Notes: generated by a model not told the origin, from the letters alone. A DNA stretch of 64,000 bases from Desmodus rotundus (GCF_022682495.2 NC_071392.1:54399459-54463458); one strand, 5' to 3'; counted from the stretch's first letter, positions 11,301 through 22,769 are shown. Translations and numbers: made by a program.

Positions 11301-12560
11301 AAGCATTTATTTCATAAATTATAAAAATACTTTGAGGCATTTTTAATAGAAGGCGCTATCTTTAATAAAATAATAGCCAAAATTAATTGCAGTGAACAAA
11401 CACTAGATTAAAGTTTTGTATGTGGAGCAAAACGAACCTTTCAGAAATACCTAAGAATAGAATTTAGTCTCTGGCAAGGTAGCAATCATAATCTTCTGAT
11501 TCTCTTTTCAACCCAACACTGTAGATGCTGCATATGTACTGATGTCATAGAAATAAAAGTCATATTGATACATCTTGAGAAACTCCTGGGAAGGAGTAGG
11601 TGGGATTACATGAAGGGTGATGCAGCACCCCAGATGGAAGAAAGTCTAGGGGTCAAGAGTGTGGTAAGACTTTTTAAAGAGTATGGATACCTTTTAATAG
11701 TTATCCACCTAGGTGAATACTTATGTTTATTCCTGCAAATTCACCTCCCACACACATCACTGGGTGAACCACTGTCCTCTCCCATTCCACTGTGAGACAG
11801 AAAATAGGCCTCCCTTGCCAAGAGCTATTGAGGATCATTCACTATTGTCTGGTTTTAGTGAGTGGATTTGTACATGTGGTCTTGTCTAGTTGTGAGTATT
11901 CCAGTATTCCTTTCTTTATTCCTCCCCATCATTCCAAGGTCTAAGTGATCACAAGCAAAGGGCATAACTTTTAGGAAGAAGCAGTACCTGGATGAGAACA
12001 TATAGAGAGATTTTTTTGGAGGGGCTATGCCATCTGTTGAGGATTTGGTTAACAAAGAACAATATAACCCACATTGTTATGACATAGTTTTTTTTTTTTT
12101 TTTCAGTGAGCTCTGACCTACCTCCAAAACTTATCAGAAGGTTACAAGTTAGGGTATGGACTATATGGGTACATACTGTAGAGTAAGGAGATATGAGATG
12201 TTAAGGAATAGCAACTTCTCTGAAGAATACAACTTTTTTAAGAGAAGACAAAAAACTGAACAACCTATTCCCATGAAGTAGAATTGTCTACAGAAAATAA
12301 CTTTAATGTCAGCACAATATGTTTCTCAAAGAGGTAAGAAAGTATATTGATAAAAAAGTAGTAAATATTTCTTAATAACCAATAAGAAAAATAAGTGTGC
12401 AAAAGCATAGTAGAGTAAAATTCAATATAAGTTTATTGAATACTAGAATAGATATATCCAAAAAATGAATATGCTCTGTAAAATCAAATCAATAAATTAC
12501 TATAGGAGGCAACAAGAAAGGAGAAAGAGTTGGAAATGTTTAAATAAAGTATAAGAGGCA
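11301..12560. other. Unique DNA, no feature recognised
   Basis: Apart from a T-run at 12089-12103 I see nothing. Open frames at 11565-11795 and 11855-12055 (opposite strands) have no motif. Confidence 0.45.
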
Positions 12561-13430
12561 TAGGGATAAAGTTTCAGTTATCAGTATTTAAATAGTAAGA
12601 GTCTTAAAATGTTAGATAAGAATAAGTAGATGGAAGGAAATCATTGTGAAATCAATTATAGAGTTTTTACCATAAATAAAATCAAAATGCCTCAGATTAA
12701 AAAAATGTTCTTTCTGATCTATTAAAATGAAATTTAGGAACATTCAAAACAAAGATCAAAAATACAAAAAGTAAGTAAAGTTATAGAATAGGGCAATAAT
12801 ATAATATATTTTTAAATGATATATTGGAATATTTATACACAACAAATAGAGATTCCATATTATTTTTAAAGACACATGTAATACCTTCCTCTGCATACAA
12901 ATACTCTGTGCCAGATTACAGTCAGCATCACACAGCCTATTTTCTAACCTTAAAGCAGTAAATTTTGATATAAATAATAGCTTAAAAACTAAAAATTATA
13001 CTGTTTAATAGCAATTGTGTTGATGAAGTCATAAATAATGACAAAATTCTTAGAACTTAATGAAAAAGAAAATGTCAAAACTTCTGACATAAAGCTAAAC
13101 AAGCACATAGAGAAAAATTGGAAACATTAAATACACTTATCAAGAAAGGAGAAATACAGAAAGTAAACAGACAAAGCCTTTGACTCAATTTAACAAAAAG
13201 TTTCACAATAAACTCAAAGATATTAAAAATATTTTAAAAATAATGACCAAAACTAATGACAGAGAATGAAAACAAGGAAGATTTACTTAAGATGAAACTT
13301 TTTTTCCCCAAGATTAGTAAGATGGAAAACTAGCATTCAGAAAACTGATAGGAAAAGAAAATATAAAACAAGAATTACTATTAGTAAAAAAATTAAGACA
13401 AAGCAGTTTTAAGACAAAAGAATCCTAGGG
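12560..13430 (+). mobile_element. Strongly decayed L1 ORF2 fragments
   Basis: Very A-rich plus strand. The stretch at about 13080-13200 ('acataaagctaaacaagcacatagagaaaaattgg', then 'tatcaagaaagg') follows the order of L1 ORF2 just after the endonuclease. The match is weak and the element is ancient. Confidence 0.4.
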
Positions 13431-14845
13431 ACTCCTCCCAAATGGCAGTGTAAGTGGAGTGGGCCTCATCCTTTTAAGAACACATTGTATATGCACATAT
13501 ATTTAGAGCAGTTTCTCCTGTGAGATAGTTGAGCAGCTTCTGCACAACAAGCAAGAGAGAGAGACTGCAAAGAGAAGGTCAGGGAAATGCAAAAGCTTTC
13601 CAGGACCTGAGGGAACAAACTGGGACTAGAGGAAACACTGAGCACAAATTTTTATGTTTCCCCTGCATGGGGATAGCAGGTATGTACTCCATCCAGGTTC
13701 TCTGACTGACCTGAAGGGCACTGTAGTGTGTTCCCAGTCACCATTCTTGGAGCTAAATCCAGCAGAAATGGGTGGGCACCATGCATGCATAACAAGTCCA
13801 CCCAGAGATTGATCCAGTGGATATGGCTGTGTGCTTCTTTGTGTACCCACTGAGCTACATGGACATTCAGGGTTTCCCACCTGGAGAGAGTATCAAGCTA
13901 GCAAAATATTGTAACACCCACATACAAGGCTGCATGTATGGAGTGAGAGTGGTGCTTCATATGTGTAGAAGTGCTCTGGTTGAGGAAAGTACAGAACTAG
14001 CAAAGTATGGGTTGTGTGTGTACTCAAGGCTGTCCCACCCAGAAATAAGGTAGAGCTAGTACATCATTGAGATGCAGGCATTCAGAGCAGCCCTGCCCAG
14101 AACCTGCTCTGTATGTGGACAATTCAAACAACAGGGTATGCAGACAGGGCTGCCTGTGCAGAGTGAGAGGGATGGGGCTGAGCATGCAGAAGCTGCAACA
14201 CACACAAAGGGAGCAGAACTAGCAAAATTCAGCTCTGCACACATATAGGCTTGCCACTTTGGAGAGGAAGCAGAGCTGGTACCCAGATCTTGCTCTGACA
14301 ACTAACAGAGAAAGAGGGCAAACCAAGAGCATACCGAACAACTCCTTTTACACTAGGCAGTTCCACCCAAATTAGAATAGCAACGAAACATGCAAACACC
14401 CAGCTGCCTCATTCAGAATCCAGTCCTTCATTCCAAGTGACACACCAGGCAATGCCCACTCCCACACCAGCAACAGCAAGCCTGCCGAAATTATTTAACA
14501 CACTGTCTATACAGAGACAACATTTTTAATACTGGGAGAGTTAGCCATTCCATTGAATCCATAGGAACGACACAGAAAGTCAAACAATATGAGGGGAAAG
14601 AAAAATATTCCCCAAATAAAAGAAAACAACAACAAAACTCTAGAATAAAATCTCAATGAAAGAGAGGTAAGTACTTTGCCTGATAAAAAATTCAAAGAAA
14701 TGGACATAAGGATGCTCAACACCAATGAACTCAACAAAAGAACTGAGAGAGCACTTCAGAAAAAAAAATTAAACATACAATAAAGAACCAATCAGAAATG
14801 AAAGAAGAATGTAATAACTGAAATAAAGAATACATTAAAGTAAAT
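13430..14845 (+). mobile_element. Old L1, 5' UTR and start of ORF1 (segment 1 of 5)
   Basis: Starts at about 13430 ('gggactcctcccaaatggcag') with a 1.1-kb 5' UTR of imperfect CAG/TGCA-rich repeats (e.g. 'gtggagtgagagt' at 13940 and 14158), followed by A-rich ORF1 with 'acaccaatgaactcaac'. It is cut at 14845 by young copy B and resumes at 21617. Many stops and frameshifts; non-functional. Confidence 0.7.
14825..14845 (+). repeat. Target-site duplication of L1 copy B, left
   Basis: A 21-bp sequence here matches 21596-21616 at 19 of 21 positions, flanking copy B exactly. It dates and proves insertion of copy B into the older L1. Confidence 0.9.
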
Positions 14846-16543
14846 TGGAAGATGGCGGCAAGATAGGTGGGAGTGGAGTCCACTTCCCCTCAGCACCAGT
14901 GAAACACCTAGCTTATCTGAGGAGCAGAGCAAACAGCCAACAGTATTCCAGCATATATGAAGATCGAGACCAAAGATAGAGGACATTGAAAGATCTGACA
15001 GTAAGAAGAGTGCTTAAGGACAATAAGGTTTCCAGGACCTGCGCGGGGACCAGGGAGGCTGAAGCCCCAGCCCAGGAACAGGGTCTGCTGCAGGATTCTT
15101 GGGAGAGAGCAAGGCTGAACTGTGTGAGCAGCCAGGTGCTTGTTTGGATGGGGGGGGGCTTGAATAGGAAGAATTTCTCAAAAAGAAAAAGAAAATATAG
15201 GCACTCAGAGGCTAGTTAGAGAACTCTCAGCAGCAGCCATGGCCTCTGGAGCCCCTCCTCCCTCAGCCCCTGGACAGTGAACTCTGGATAAGCAGCCCCA
15301 GCACTCATCTGAAGCCTGGTTGCGCGCACCCAGATTAGTGGACTGGGGCCCACAAGTGAAAACCCAGCAGGACGCCCACACCTGAAACCTCCAGTGGAGT
15401 GGGTGCAAACCAGGAGCAGAGGCTAGCTGCCCCACGCACCGGCCCAAGGCAGCAGACCAGCAGGCCCTGCGACTCAGTCCCAAAGCAGCAGACAAGCCCA
15501 GGGGCCCCCCACGACTCAGGTCCAGAGCTGTGGACCAGCCAGCTGCAAGTAACCCAGGCCCAAAGCAGCAGATCCCCTGATCAACAGCCTGGCTGCCTGC
15601 GAGGGACCAAACCTAAAAGTACCAGTTCTGAACAACTCCTACTGAGCCCCTGCCCAAGGGCCCTGCAGGGACTACTGGCTCTCTAGGACTAAGGCAGAAC
15701 ACCCAGCAAAGGGAAGCTGCAGGGCTAGGGGAGACTGCATTCCCAAGAAATACTCGACCCAGTAGGGGCTGAACTACTCCATAGCAGCACCCAGAGCCAC
15801 TAGCATCTAAGACAGCAAAGAGCAAGAAGGGGGAGTGTGAGTTGCCCCTAATTGGTGCAACTCAAGGACAGCACAACTGATGAACTAAAGGCCTAGGGGG
15901 GAGCAGAAGGACCCTGAGGAACTGGACTGGAGGCTGAACAACAAGGAAGAGTGTGGCTCAGGAAGGGAGAAAAGTGAAACCAATCCTTCCAACCACCCCC
16001 TCCACTTTCACAGACAGGAAGACCAGCAGAACTAACCTGACCACTTTAAAGCCAGCAGAAAACTTTTTTTTTTCTCTTTCCTCCTATCCCCCTGAATTCC
16101 TTCTTCCTTTCTGTCCTTCTTTCATTTTTTATGCCTTCTTCCTTCCATCCTTTATCTTTTTTATTCCTTCTTCCAGCCTTCTTTTATTTATTCTTTTGTT
16201 TTAATTTTTGTTAAAATTCCTTCTTATCTCGCCTTCTATCCTTCTTTATTCCTTCTTCATTCCTACCTTTCCTTTTCTATTCCCTTTTTCCCTCCATCCC
16301 TTCTCCCCCCCCTTTCTTATTTTTCCACAGTTGAGACAATAAAACCTGGAGTGCTGAAAAGACCAGAGTTAGACTGTGTTACATCCATAAACATCAGCTC
16401 AAGACCAGGGAGCACAGGAGATTAAGGAGTCGCCACCACTGAATCCCATTGGCATTCTACCATAGAAGTTCATATCATAAACTCAAGGAGTCAGAACAGA
16501 TCAATATAAGAAGCAGAGGCTAACAAGAAGAGTCTCACAAACA
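14846..16543 (+). promoter_or_regulatory. L1 copy B 5' UTR with internal promoter
   Basis: About 1.7 kb. The first 350 bp match copy A closely; the G+C-rich middle (15200-15620) differs from copy A in its repeats; the pyrimidine tract at 16060-16330 and the 200 bp before ORF1 match again. Promoter role is from family knowledge. Confidence 0.75.
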
Positions 16544-17439
16544 ATGGGAAGACAAAGAAACAATCCCCAAATGAAAGGAAAGGAGGAAGCCTCAGAAAGA
16601 ATGCTAACTGAAAAAGAGGCAAGTCAACTACCAGATACTGAGTTCAAAGCACTGGTCATCAGGAAGCTCACTGAGCTCTCTGAGTTCAAAGAGAACTACC
16701 AGAAACTGCAGGGAAACTACAATGAACTCACTGCAAACTATATCAACATGAAAAAAGGAAATAGAAACTATCAACAAGGGCCAAGAGGAAATGAAGAATA
16801 CAATTTCTGAACTGAAGAACACAGTAGAAGGAATGAAAAGCAGACTTCATGAAGCAGAGGATCAGATCAGTGAGCTGGAGGACAAGGTAGAAAAATACAC
16901 CCAGAAAGAGCAAGAAAAGGAAAAGAGGTTCAGAAAGAATGAAGGGGGATTAAGGGAAATGCAGGACAACATGAAACGTAACAATATCCGTATAATAAGA
17001 ACAGCAGAAGGACAAGAAGAAGAGCAAGGGATAGAAAACCTGTTTGAAAAACTAATGATGGAAAATTTCAGATTTCTCTCCTAATCTGAGGAGAGAAAAA
17101 GTCACCCAAATCCAGGAAACACAGAGAGTCCCAAGCAAGAGGAACCCAAAGAGACCCACTGCAAGACACATCATAATTAAAATGGCAAAATTCCAAGACA
17201 AAGAGAGGATCTTAAAGGCAGCAAGGGAGAAACAGGAAGTAACATACAAGGGAGCCCCAATAAGGTTAGCAAGTGACTTCTCAATGGAAATGCTCCAAGC
17301 CAGAAGAGAATGGCAAAAAATATTCCAAGTAATGAGAACCAGAGGCCTGCAACCAAGACTACTTTACCCAGCAAGGCTCTCAATCAAGATAGAAGGCCAA
17401 ATAAAGAGTTTCCCAGACAAAAGAATTCTAAAAGAATAG
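16544..17439 (+). pseudogene. L1 ORF1 (RNA-binding chaperone), two frameshifts
   Basis: The start MGRQRNNPQ at 16544 has no longer upstream alternative. The coiled-coil half runs to about 17050 and the RNA-binding and C-terminal domains to 17439 (ending KRILKE). Length after removing two extra bases is 297 codons, the same as copy A. Break 1 is private: one extra A in the A-run at about 16751-16757 (after YINMKK). Break 2 is shared with copy A: ORF1 stops at 17082-17084 (TCC TAA T), and the frame continues one base later with NLRREKVTQIQ. No downstream start is needed for the C-terminal half to be read from MAKFQ (17182), but whether that happens is unknown. Confidence 0.88.
17073..17098 (+). 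other. 10-bp perfect hairpin at the ORF1 break, copy B
   Basis: Arms 17073-17082 (tttctctcct) and 17089-17098 (aggagagaaa) with loop aatctg. It is identical to 6901-6926 of copy A. The TAA stop begins at the last base of the first arm. Confidence 0.88.
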
Positions 17440-17533
17440 ACATCCACCAAACCAGCTCTGCAAGAGATACTAAAGGGACTGCTTTAAGGAAAGGAAGGAA
17501 AAGAGAAAGAGAGAGGAACACAGGTAGGAAAAA

Positions 17534-20500
17534 ATGGCAATGAATAACTACCTATCGATAATAACCTTAAACGTAAATGGATTAAATGCTCCAATCAAAA
17601 GACATAGAGTAGCTGAATGGATAAGAAAGCATGACCCACACAAATGCTGCCTACAAGAGACCCATCTCAGGACAAAAGACTTACACAGACTGAAAGTGAA
17701 GGGCAAGAAAAACATTTTCCAAGCAAACAGACAGGAAAAAAAAGCAGGGGTAACAATACTCATATCAGACAAAATAGACTTCCAAAGAAGGGCCATAAAG
17801 AGAGACCCAGAAGGTCACTTCAAAATACTCAAAGGAAGAATCCACCAAGAAGACATAAACATTGCAAATACATATGCACCCAACATAGGAGCACCCAAAT
17901 ACATAAAGAAAACCTTGGAGGACATCAACAAAGATATTGACAGCAACATAATTATAGGAGGGGACTTTAACACCCACTGTCAAAAATGGACAGGTTTTCC
18001 AAACAAAATATCAAGAAGGATATTATGTCACTGAACAATACCCTAGATGAAATGGACTTAACTAATATATATAGGGTTTTTCATCCCAAAGAAGCAAAAT
18101 ACACATTCTTTTCAAGTGTATATGGAATATTTTCAAAGATAGACCACATGATAGGACACAAAGCAAGCCTCAACAAATTCAAGAAAATTGAAATCATATC
18201 AAGCATTTTCTCTGACCAGAAGGGAATGAAACTAGAAACCAACCCCAAGGGAAAAATTCAAAACACTCAAAATCATGGTGACTGAATAGCATGCTATTAA
18301 ACAATGAATGGGTCAAGAACGAGATTAGGGAAGAAATCAAAAACTTTCTGGAAACAAATGAAAACAGACTCACAACAACCCAAAACCTATGGGACACAGC
18401 AAAGGCAGTCCTGAGAGGGAAGTTCATAGCAATACAGGTCTACCTTAAAAGGACAGAAACATTTCAAACAAACAACCTAACCCTATGCCTAAAAGAACTC
18501 AAGGACAACAACGAACACAGCCCAGAGCAAGCAGAAGGAAGGAAATAACCAAGATCAGAGCAGACTTAAATGAAATAGAGAAAAAGCACAATTCTAAGGA
18601 TCAATGAATCCAGGAGCTGGTTCTTTGAAAAGATAAACAAAATTGACAAACCATTAAGTAGGCTCATCGAGAATAAAGAGAGAGAATCCAAATAAACACA
18701 ATTAGAAATGAAAGAGGAGAGATTATAACTGATACCACAGGAATAAAAAGGATTGTAAGAAATTACTAAAAAAGAACTGTATGCCAAAAAAATTGAAAAC
18801 CTAGGTGAATTGGACACATTCTAGAAAAATATAATCTTCCAAAACTGAATGAAGAAGAAGCAGTAAACCTGAACAGACCAATATCAACAGACGAAATTGA
18901 AGCAGTCATCAAAAAACTCCCAACAAACAAACACCCTGAACCAGATGGATTCACAGGAAAATTCTACAAAGCATTTAAGGAAGAGGTAACCCTTATCCTT
19001 CACAGACTATTTGAAAAAATCCAAACTGATGGAAGACTCCCAAACTCGTTTTATGGAGCCAGCATCATCCTAATCCCAAAACCAGATAAAGACACAAGGA
19101 AGAAAGAAAACTTCAGGCCAATATCTCTGATGAACATAAACACTAAAATTCTCAACAAAATATTGGCAAACCGCATTCAGCAATACATTAAAAAGATCAT
19201 CCACCATGACCAAGTGGGATTCAGCCCAGGGATGCAAGGATGGTACAATAATCGCAAATCAGTAAACATAATACATCACATTAACAACAGCAAAGACAAA
19301 AATCACATGATCATATCAATAGATTTGGAGAAAGCATTTGATAAGACACAGCACTCATTTCTGATAAAAACACTCAGCAAAGTAGGAATAGAGGGAGCAT
19401 TCCTCAACATAATAAAGGCCATATATGAGAGACCTACAGCCAACGTCATACTCAATGGAAAAAAAACATAGAGTTTTCCCACTAAGATCAGGAACAAGAC
19501 AAGGATGCCCTCTCTCACCACTCCTATTCAACATAGTATTGGAAGTCCTAGCCACAGCAATCAGACAAGAAAAAGAAATAAATGGCATCCAAATAGGAAA
19601 GGAGGAAATGAAACTGTCGCTGTTTGGAGATGACATGATAGTGTACATGGAAAATCCTATAGTCTCCACCAAAAAACTACTCGACCTAATAAATGAATTT
19701 GGCAAAACAGCTGGATACAAAGTCAATACTCAGAAATCAAAGGCATTCCTGTACGACAGTGAAACAGCAGAAACAGAAATCAGGAAAAAAATCCCATTTG
19801 ATATAGCAGCAAGAATAATAAAGTTCCTAGGAGTAAACCTAACCAAGGAGGTAAAAGACCTGTACTCAGAAAACTACACAACATTGAAGAAAGAAATTAA
19901 GGAAGACACAAACAAATGGAAGCATGTACCATGTTCATGGATTGGAAGAATTCACATTATCAAAATGGCCATGTTACCCAAAGCGATTTATAGATTCAAT
20001 GCATTCCCTATTAGAGTACCTATTTCACAGATATAGAACAAACATTTCAGAAGTTCATATGAAACCATAAACGACCCTGAGTAGCGGAAGCAATTTTGAG
20101 AAACAAGAACAAAGCAGGCGGGATCACAATACCTGATATCCAACTGTATTACAAGACCACTGTAATCAAAACATCCTTGTACTGGTATAAAACAGGCACA
20201 TAGACCAATGGAACAGAACAGAGAGCCCAGAAATAAACTCAAGGCTTTACGGTCAATTAATATTTGATAAAGGAGGCAGGAGCATAAAATGGAGCAAAAA
20301 CAGCCTCTTCAACAAATGGTGTTGGGAGATCTGGACAGCTACATGCATATAAATAAAACTTGATCACCAACTTACGCCATACACAAAAATAAATTCATGG
20401 TGGATAAAAGACTTAAATATAAGTTGTAACACCATAAAAGTCCTAGAGGAGAACATTAGCAGGAAAATCTCAGACATTCCATGCAGCAACATCCTCACAG

Positions 20501-21339
20501 ACATGTCCACTAAAGCAAGTGACATAAAGGAAAGAATAAACAAATGGGACCTCATCAAAATAAAAAGCTTCTGCATGGCTAAAGAAAACAGCACCAAATT
20601 ACAAGGAGAACCAACAGTATCGGAATACATATTTGCTAATGATACCTCAGACAAGGGCATGATCTCCATAATATATAAAGAACTCACATGACTCCACTCC
20701 AGGAAGACAAACAACCCAATTAAAAAATGGGCAAAGGACTTGAACAGACACTTCTCCAAGGAAGACATACAGAGGGCCCAGAGACATATGAAAAGATGCT
20801 CAGCATCACTAGCCATCAGAGAGATGCAAATTAAAACCACAATGAGGTACCATCTCACACCAGTCAGAGCGGCCAACATAAATAAATCAACAAACAAGTG
20901 TTGGAGAGGATGCAGAGAAAAGGGAACCCTAGTGCACTGTTGGTGGGAATGCAGACTGGTGAGGCCACTGTGGAAAACAGTATGGAATTTCCTCAGAAAA
21001 CTAAAAATGGAACTGCCCTTTGACCCAGCAATTCCGCTGCTGGGATTACACCCTAAGAACCCTGAAACACCAATCCAAAAGAACCTGTGCACCCCAATGT
21101 TCATAGCAGCACAATTTACAATAGCCAAGTACTGGAAGCAACCTAAGTGCCCTTCAGGAAATGAGTGGATCCAAAATCTATGTTATATTTACACAATGGA
21201 ATTCTAAGCAGCAGAGAGAAAGAAGGAGCTTATACCCTTTGCAACAGCATGGATGGAACTGGAGAGCATTATGCTAAGTGAAATAAGCCAGGTGTTGAGG
21301 GACAAATACCACATGATCTTACCTTTAACTGGAACATAA
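17534..21339 (+). pseudogene. L1 ORF2 (endonuclease and reverse transcriptase), broken
   Basis: Start at 17534 (MAMNNYLSIITLNVNG). Endonuclease motifs in order: N-terminal NVNGLN, QETHL, GGDFN, SKIDHM, then SDQ at 18211-18219 where an SDH is expected. Reverse transcriptase follows, with [14 protein letters not shown] and FGDD at 19623-19634. The C-terminal CX3CX7HX4C motif is intact at 20898-20952 ([18 protein letters not shown]). The span of about 1268 codons is normal. Several private frameshifts or stops (for example near 18030, 18285, 18545, 19470, 20036 and the TAA at 21205) show it is dead. It normally acts on its own RNA at nicked A/T-rich DNA. Confidence 0.9.
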
Positions 21340-21595
21340 GCAATAGAAGAAAAAAGCAAACAAAATATAACCAGAGACATTGAAGTTAAGAACAATCTAA
21401 CAATGGTCGGTGGGTAGTGGCGAAGGGACAGTGAGGAGAGGGGATTAGAGGAAATACTATAAAGGACACATGGACGAAATCAAGGGGGAGGTTCGAGGTG
21501 AGGGAGGGAAGGGGGTTCAGCTGGAGTGGGGTGGGGGTTGGGGAGAAAAGGCACACAACTGTAATTGAATAACAATAATAAATAAAATTAATAAA
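21340..21595 (+). other. L1 copy B 3' UTR, G-run tract and tail
   Basis: Several G-runs of three to five at 21484-21544, including GGGGTGGGGGTTGGGG, could form a G-quadruplex in the L1 RNA or sense DNA strand. G-rich polypurine 3' UTRs are known in mammalian L1s. It ends 'aactgtaattgaataacaat' and an A-rich tail. Confidence 0.8.
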
Positions 21596-21616
21596 AAAGA
21601 ATACTTTAGAGTAAAT
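21596..21616 (+). repeat. Target-site duplication of L1 copy B, right
   Basis: Partner of 14825-14845; two mismatches in 21 bases. Confidence 0.9.
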
Positions 21617-22455
21617 CTAAACATTAGTTAATATAAAAGACTAGGTTATTGACCTCGAATACATGTTTAAAAAAATCACCCGTCAGAGCAACAAAATGAA
21701 AAAAAATGAAATAAGGATCATATAAAAGGTCATTGGAATAACATCAGGCATCCTAATATTCACATTAGAGGAATTCCAAAAGGTTAAGAAATAGAGGAGA
21801 AAAGGCAAAACTAATATTTAAAAAATAATGGTTGAAAATTTTCTTAATCTGGGATATGAAACTGGCATACAGGTCCAGGAATCATAGGGAGTTCCAAATA
21901 AGATGAACATAAACACAGAAACACCAGGATAAATTGTAGTTAAAATGGCAAAAGGTAAGGATAAAGAGGAAATATTAAAGTCAACAAAAAAGAAACAATA
22001 AGTTACCTATAATGGAAACCCCAAAAAGAAATCAAACCTGATTTCTCAGAAGCAAATATACAAGCCAGAAGAGCATGAGAAAATATTTAAAGTGCTGAAG
22101 GAAAGTACAACATAGGCAAGGTAAGCATTCAGAATTGAAGAAGAGATAAAGAGTTTTTGAAGCAAGCAAAAACTAAGTTCACAATGACTAAACTGGCTTT
22201 ACAAGAAGTGTTATTGGGTCTTCTTTATGGAGAAAAGAAAAGGCCATAACCATAAATTAAAAAATACAAGAAAGTATAATCTCACTAGGAAATGCAAACA
22301 TATAGTTATCATAGTAAACCAACTAATGAAAAAACTAACATGGAGGCTAAAAGACAATAGTAGCAAAATTGCTGTAACTACAATAAATAATCAGGAGATA
22401 TACAAAACAAAACCATATAAAACATGTCAAAAGCATAAAGACTGTATTCTTTATG
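21617..22455 (+). mobile_element. Old L1, ORF1 and linker (segment 2 of 5)
   Basis: Continues directly from 14845. Decayed ORF1 is recognisable by 'aattttcttaatctgg', 'gttaaaatggcaaaaggtaagg' and 'caagccagaagagcatgag', in the ORF1 order of RNA-binding and C-terminal domains. Followed by an A-rich linker typical of old L1. Non-coding now. Confidence 0.7.
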
Positions 22456-22475
22456 TAAAAATGTACTTTTTTCAG

Positions 22476-22749
22476 ATTTGTATTTTTATTTTTTTAAATT
22501 TTTATTGTTATTCAATTATAGTTGTCTGCTTTTTCTCCCCATCCCTCCACCCTACCCCAGACGAACCCACCTCCCTCCCCCACTTCTACCCTCCCCCTTG
22601 ATTTTGTCCATGTGTCCTTTATAGTAGTTCCTGTAACCCCCTCTCCCCACTGTCCCCTCCCCACTTCCCTCTGGTTATTGTTAGATTGTTCTTACTATGA
22701 TCTCACCTTTAACTGGAACGTAATCAACAAAAGAAAAAAGCAAACAAAA
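22476..22749 (-). mobile_element. Short young L1 with 5' inversion (twin priming)
   Basis: 22476-22692 is the L1 3' UTR in minus orientation. 22695-22749 is the adjacent ORF2-end/3' UTR sequence in plus orientation, matching 21311-21366 of copy B. The insertion is bounded by a repeat beginning taaaaatgtactt at 22456 and 22750. Such a 5' inversion is the known product of twin priming during L1 integration. Confidence 0.88.
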
Positions 22750-22769
22750 TAAAAATGTACTTCTTTTAG

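Larger units (their letters stand above)
14846..21595 (+). mobile_element. Full-length young LINE-1, copy B
   Basis: A complete 6.75-kb L1: 5' UTR 14846-16543, ORF1 16544-17439, ORF2 17534-21339, G-rich 3' UTR and A-rich tail ending at 21595. It begins 'tggaagatggcggcaag' and is flanked by a 21-bp target-site duplication (19/21), the sign of endonuclease-dependent retrotransposition. It lies inside an older L1. Copy A lies in opposite orientation 5.55 kb to the left, 5' ends facing each other. Both ORFs are broken. Confidence 0.93.

Noticed and set aside
20364..21128. 254-codon open frame on the minus strand, and its counterpart at 3088-3621 on the plus strand
   Set aside because: Antisense to the end of L1 ORF2 in copies B and A. 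The frame recurs because the sense sequence is shared; it has no start context or family match.
2387..21595. Copies A and B as one segmental inverted duplication
   Set aside because: Copy B has its own target-site duplication, and the flanks of the two copies differ (unique DNA against old L1).
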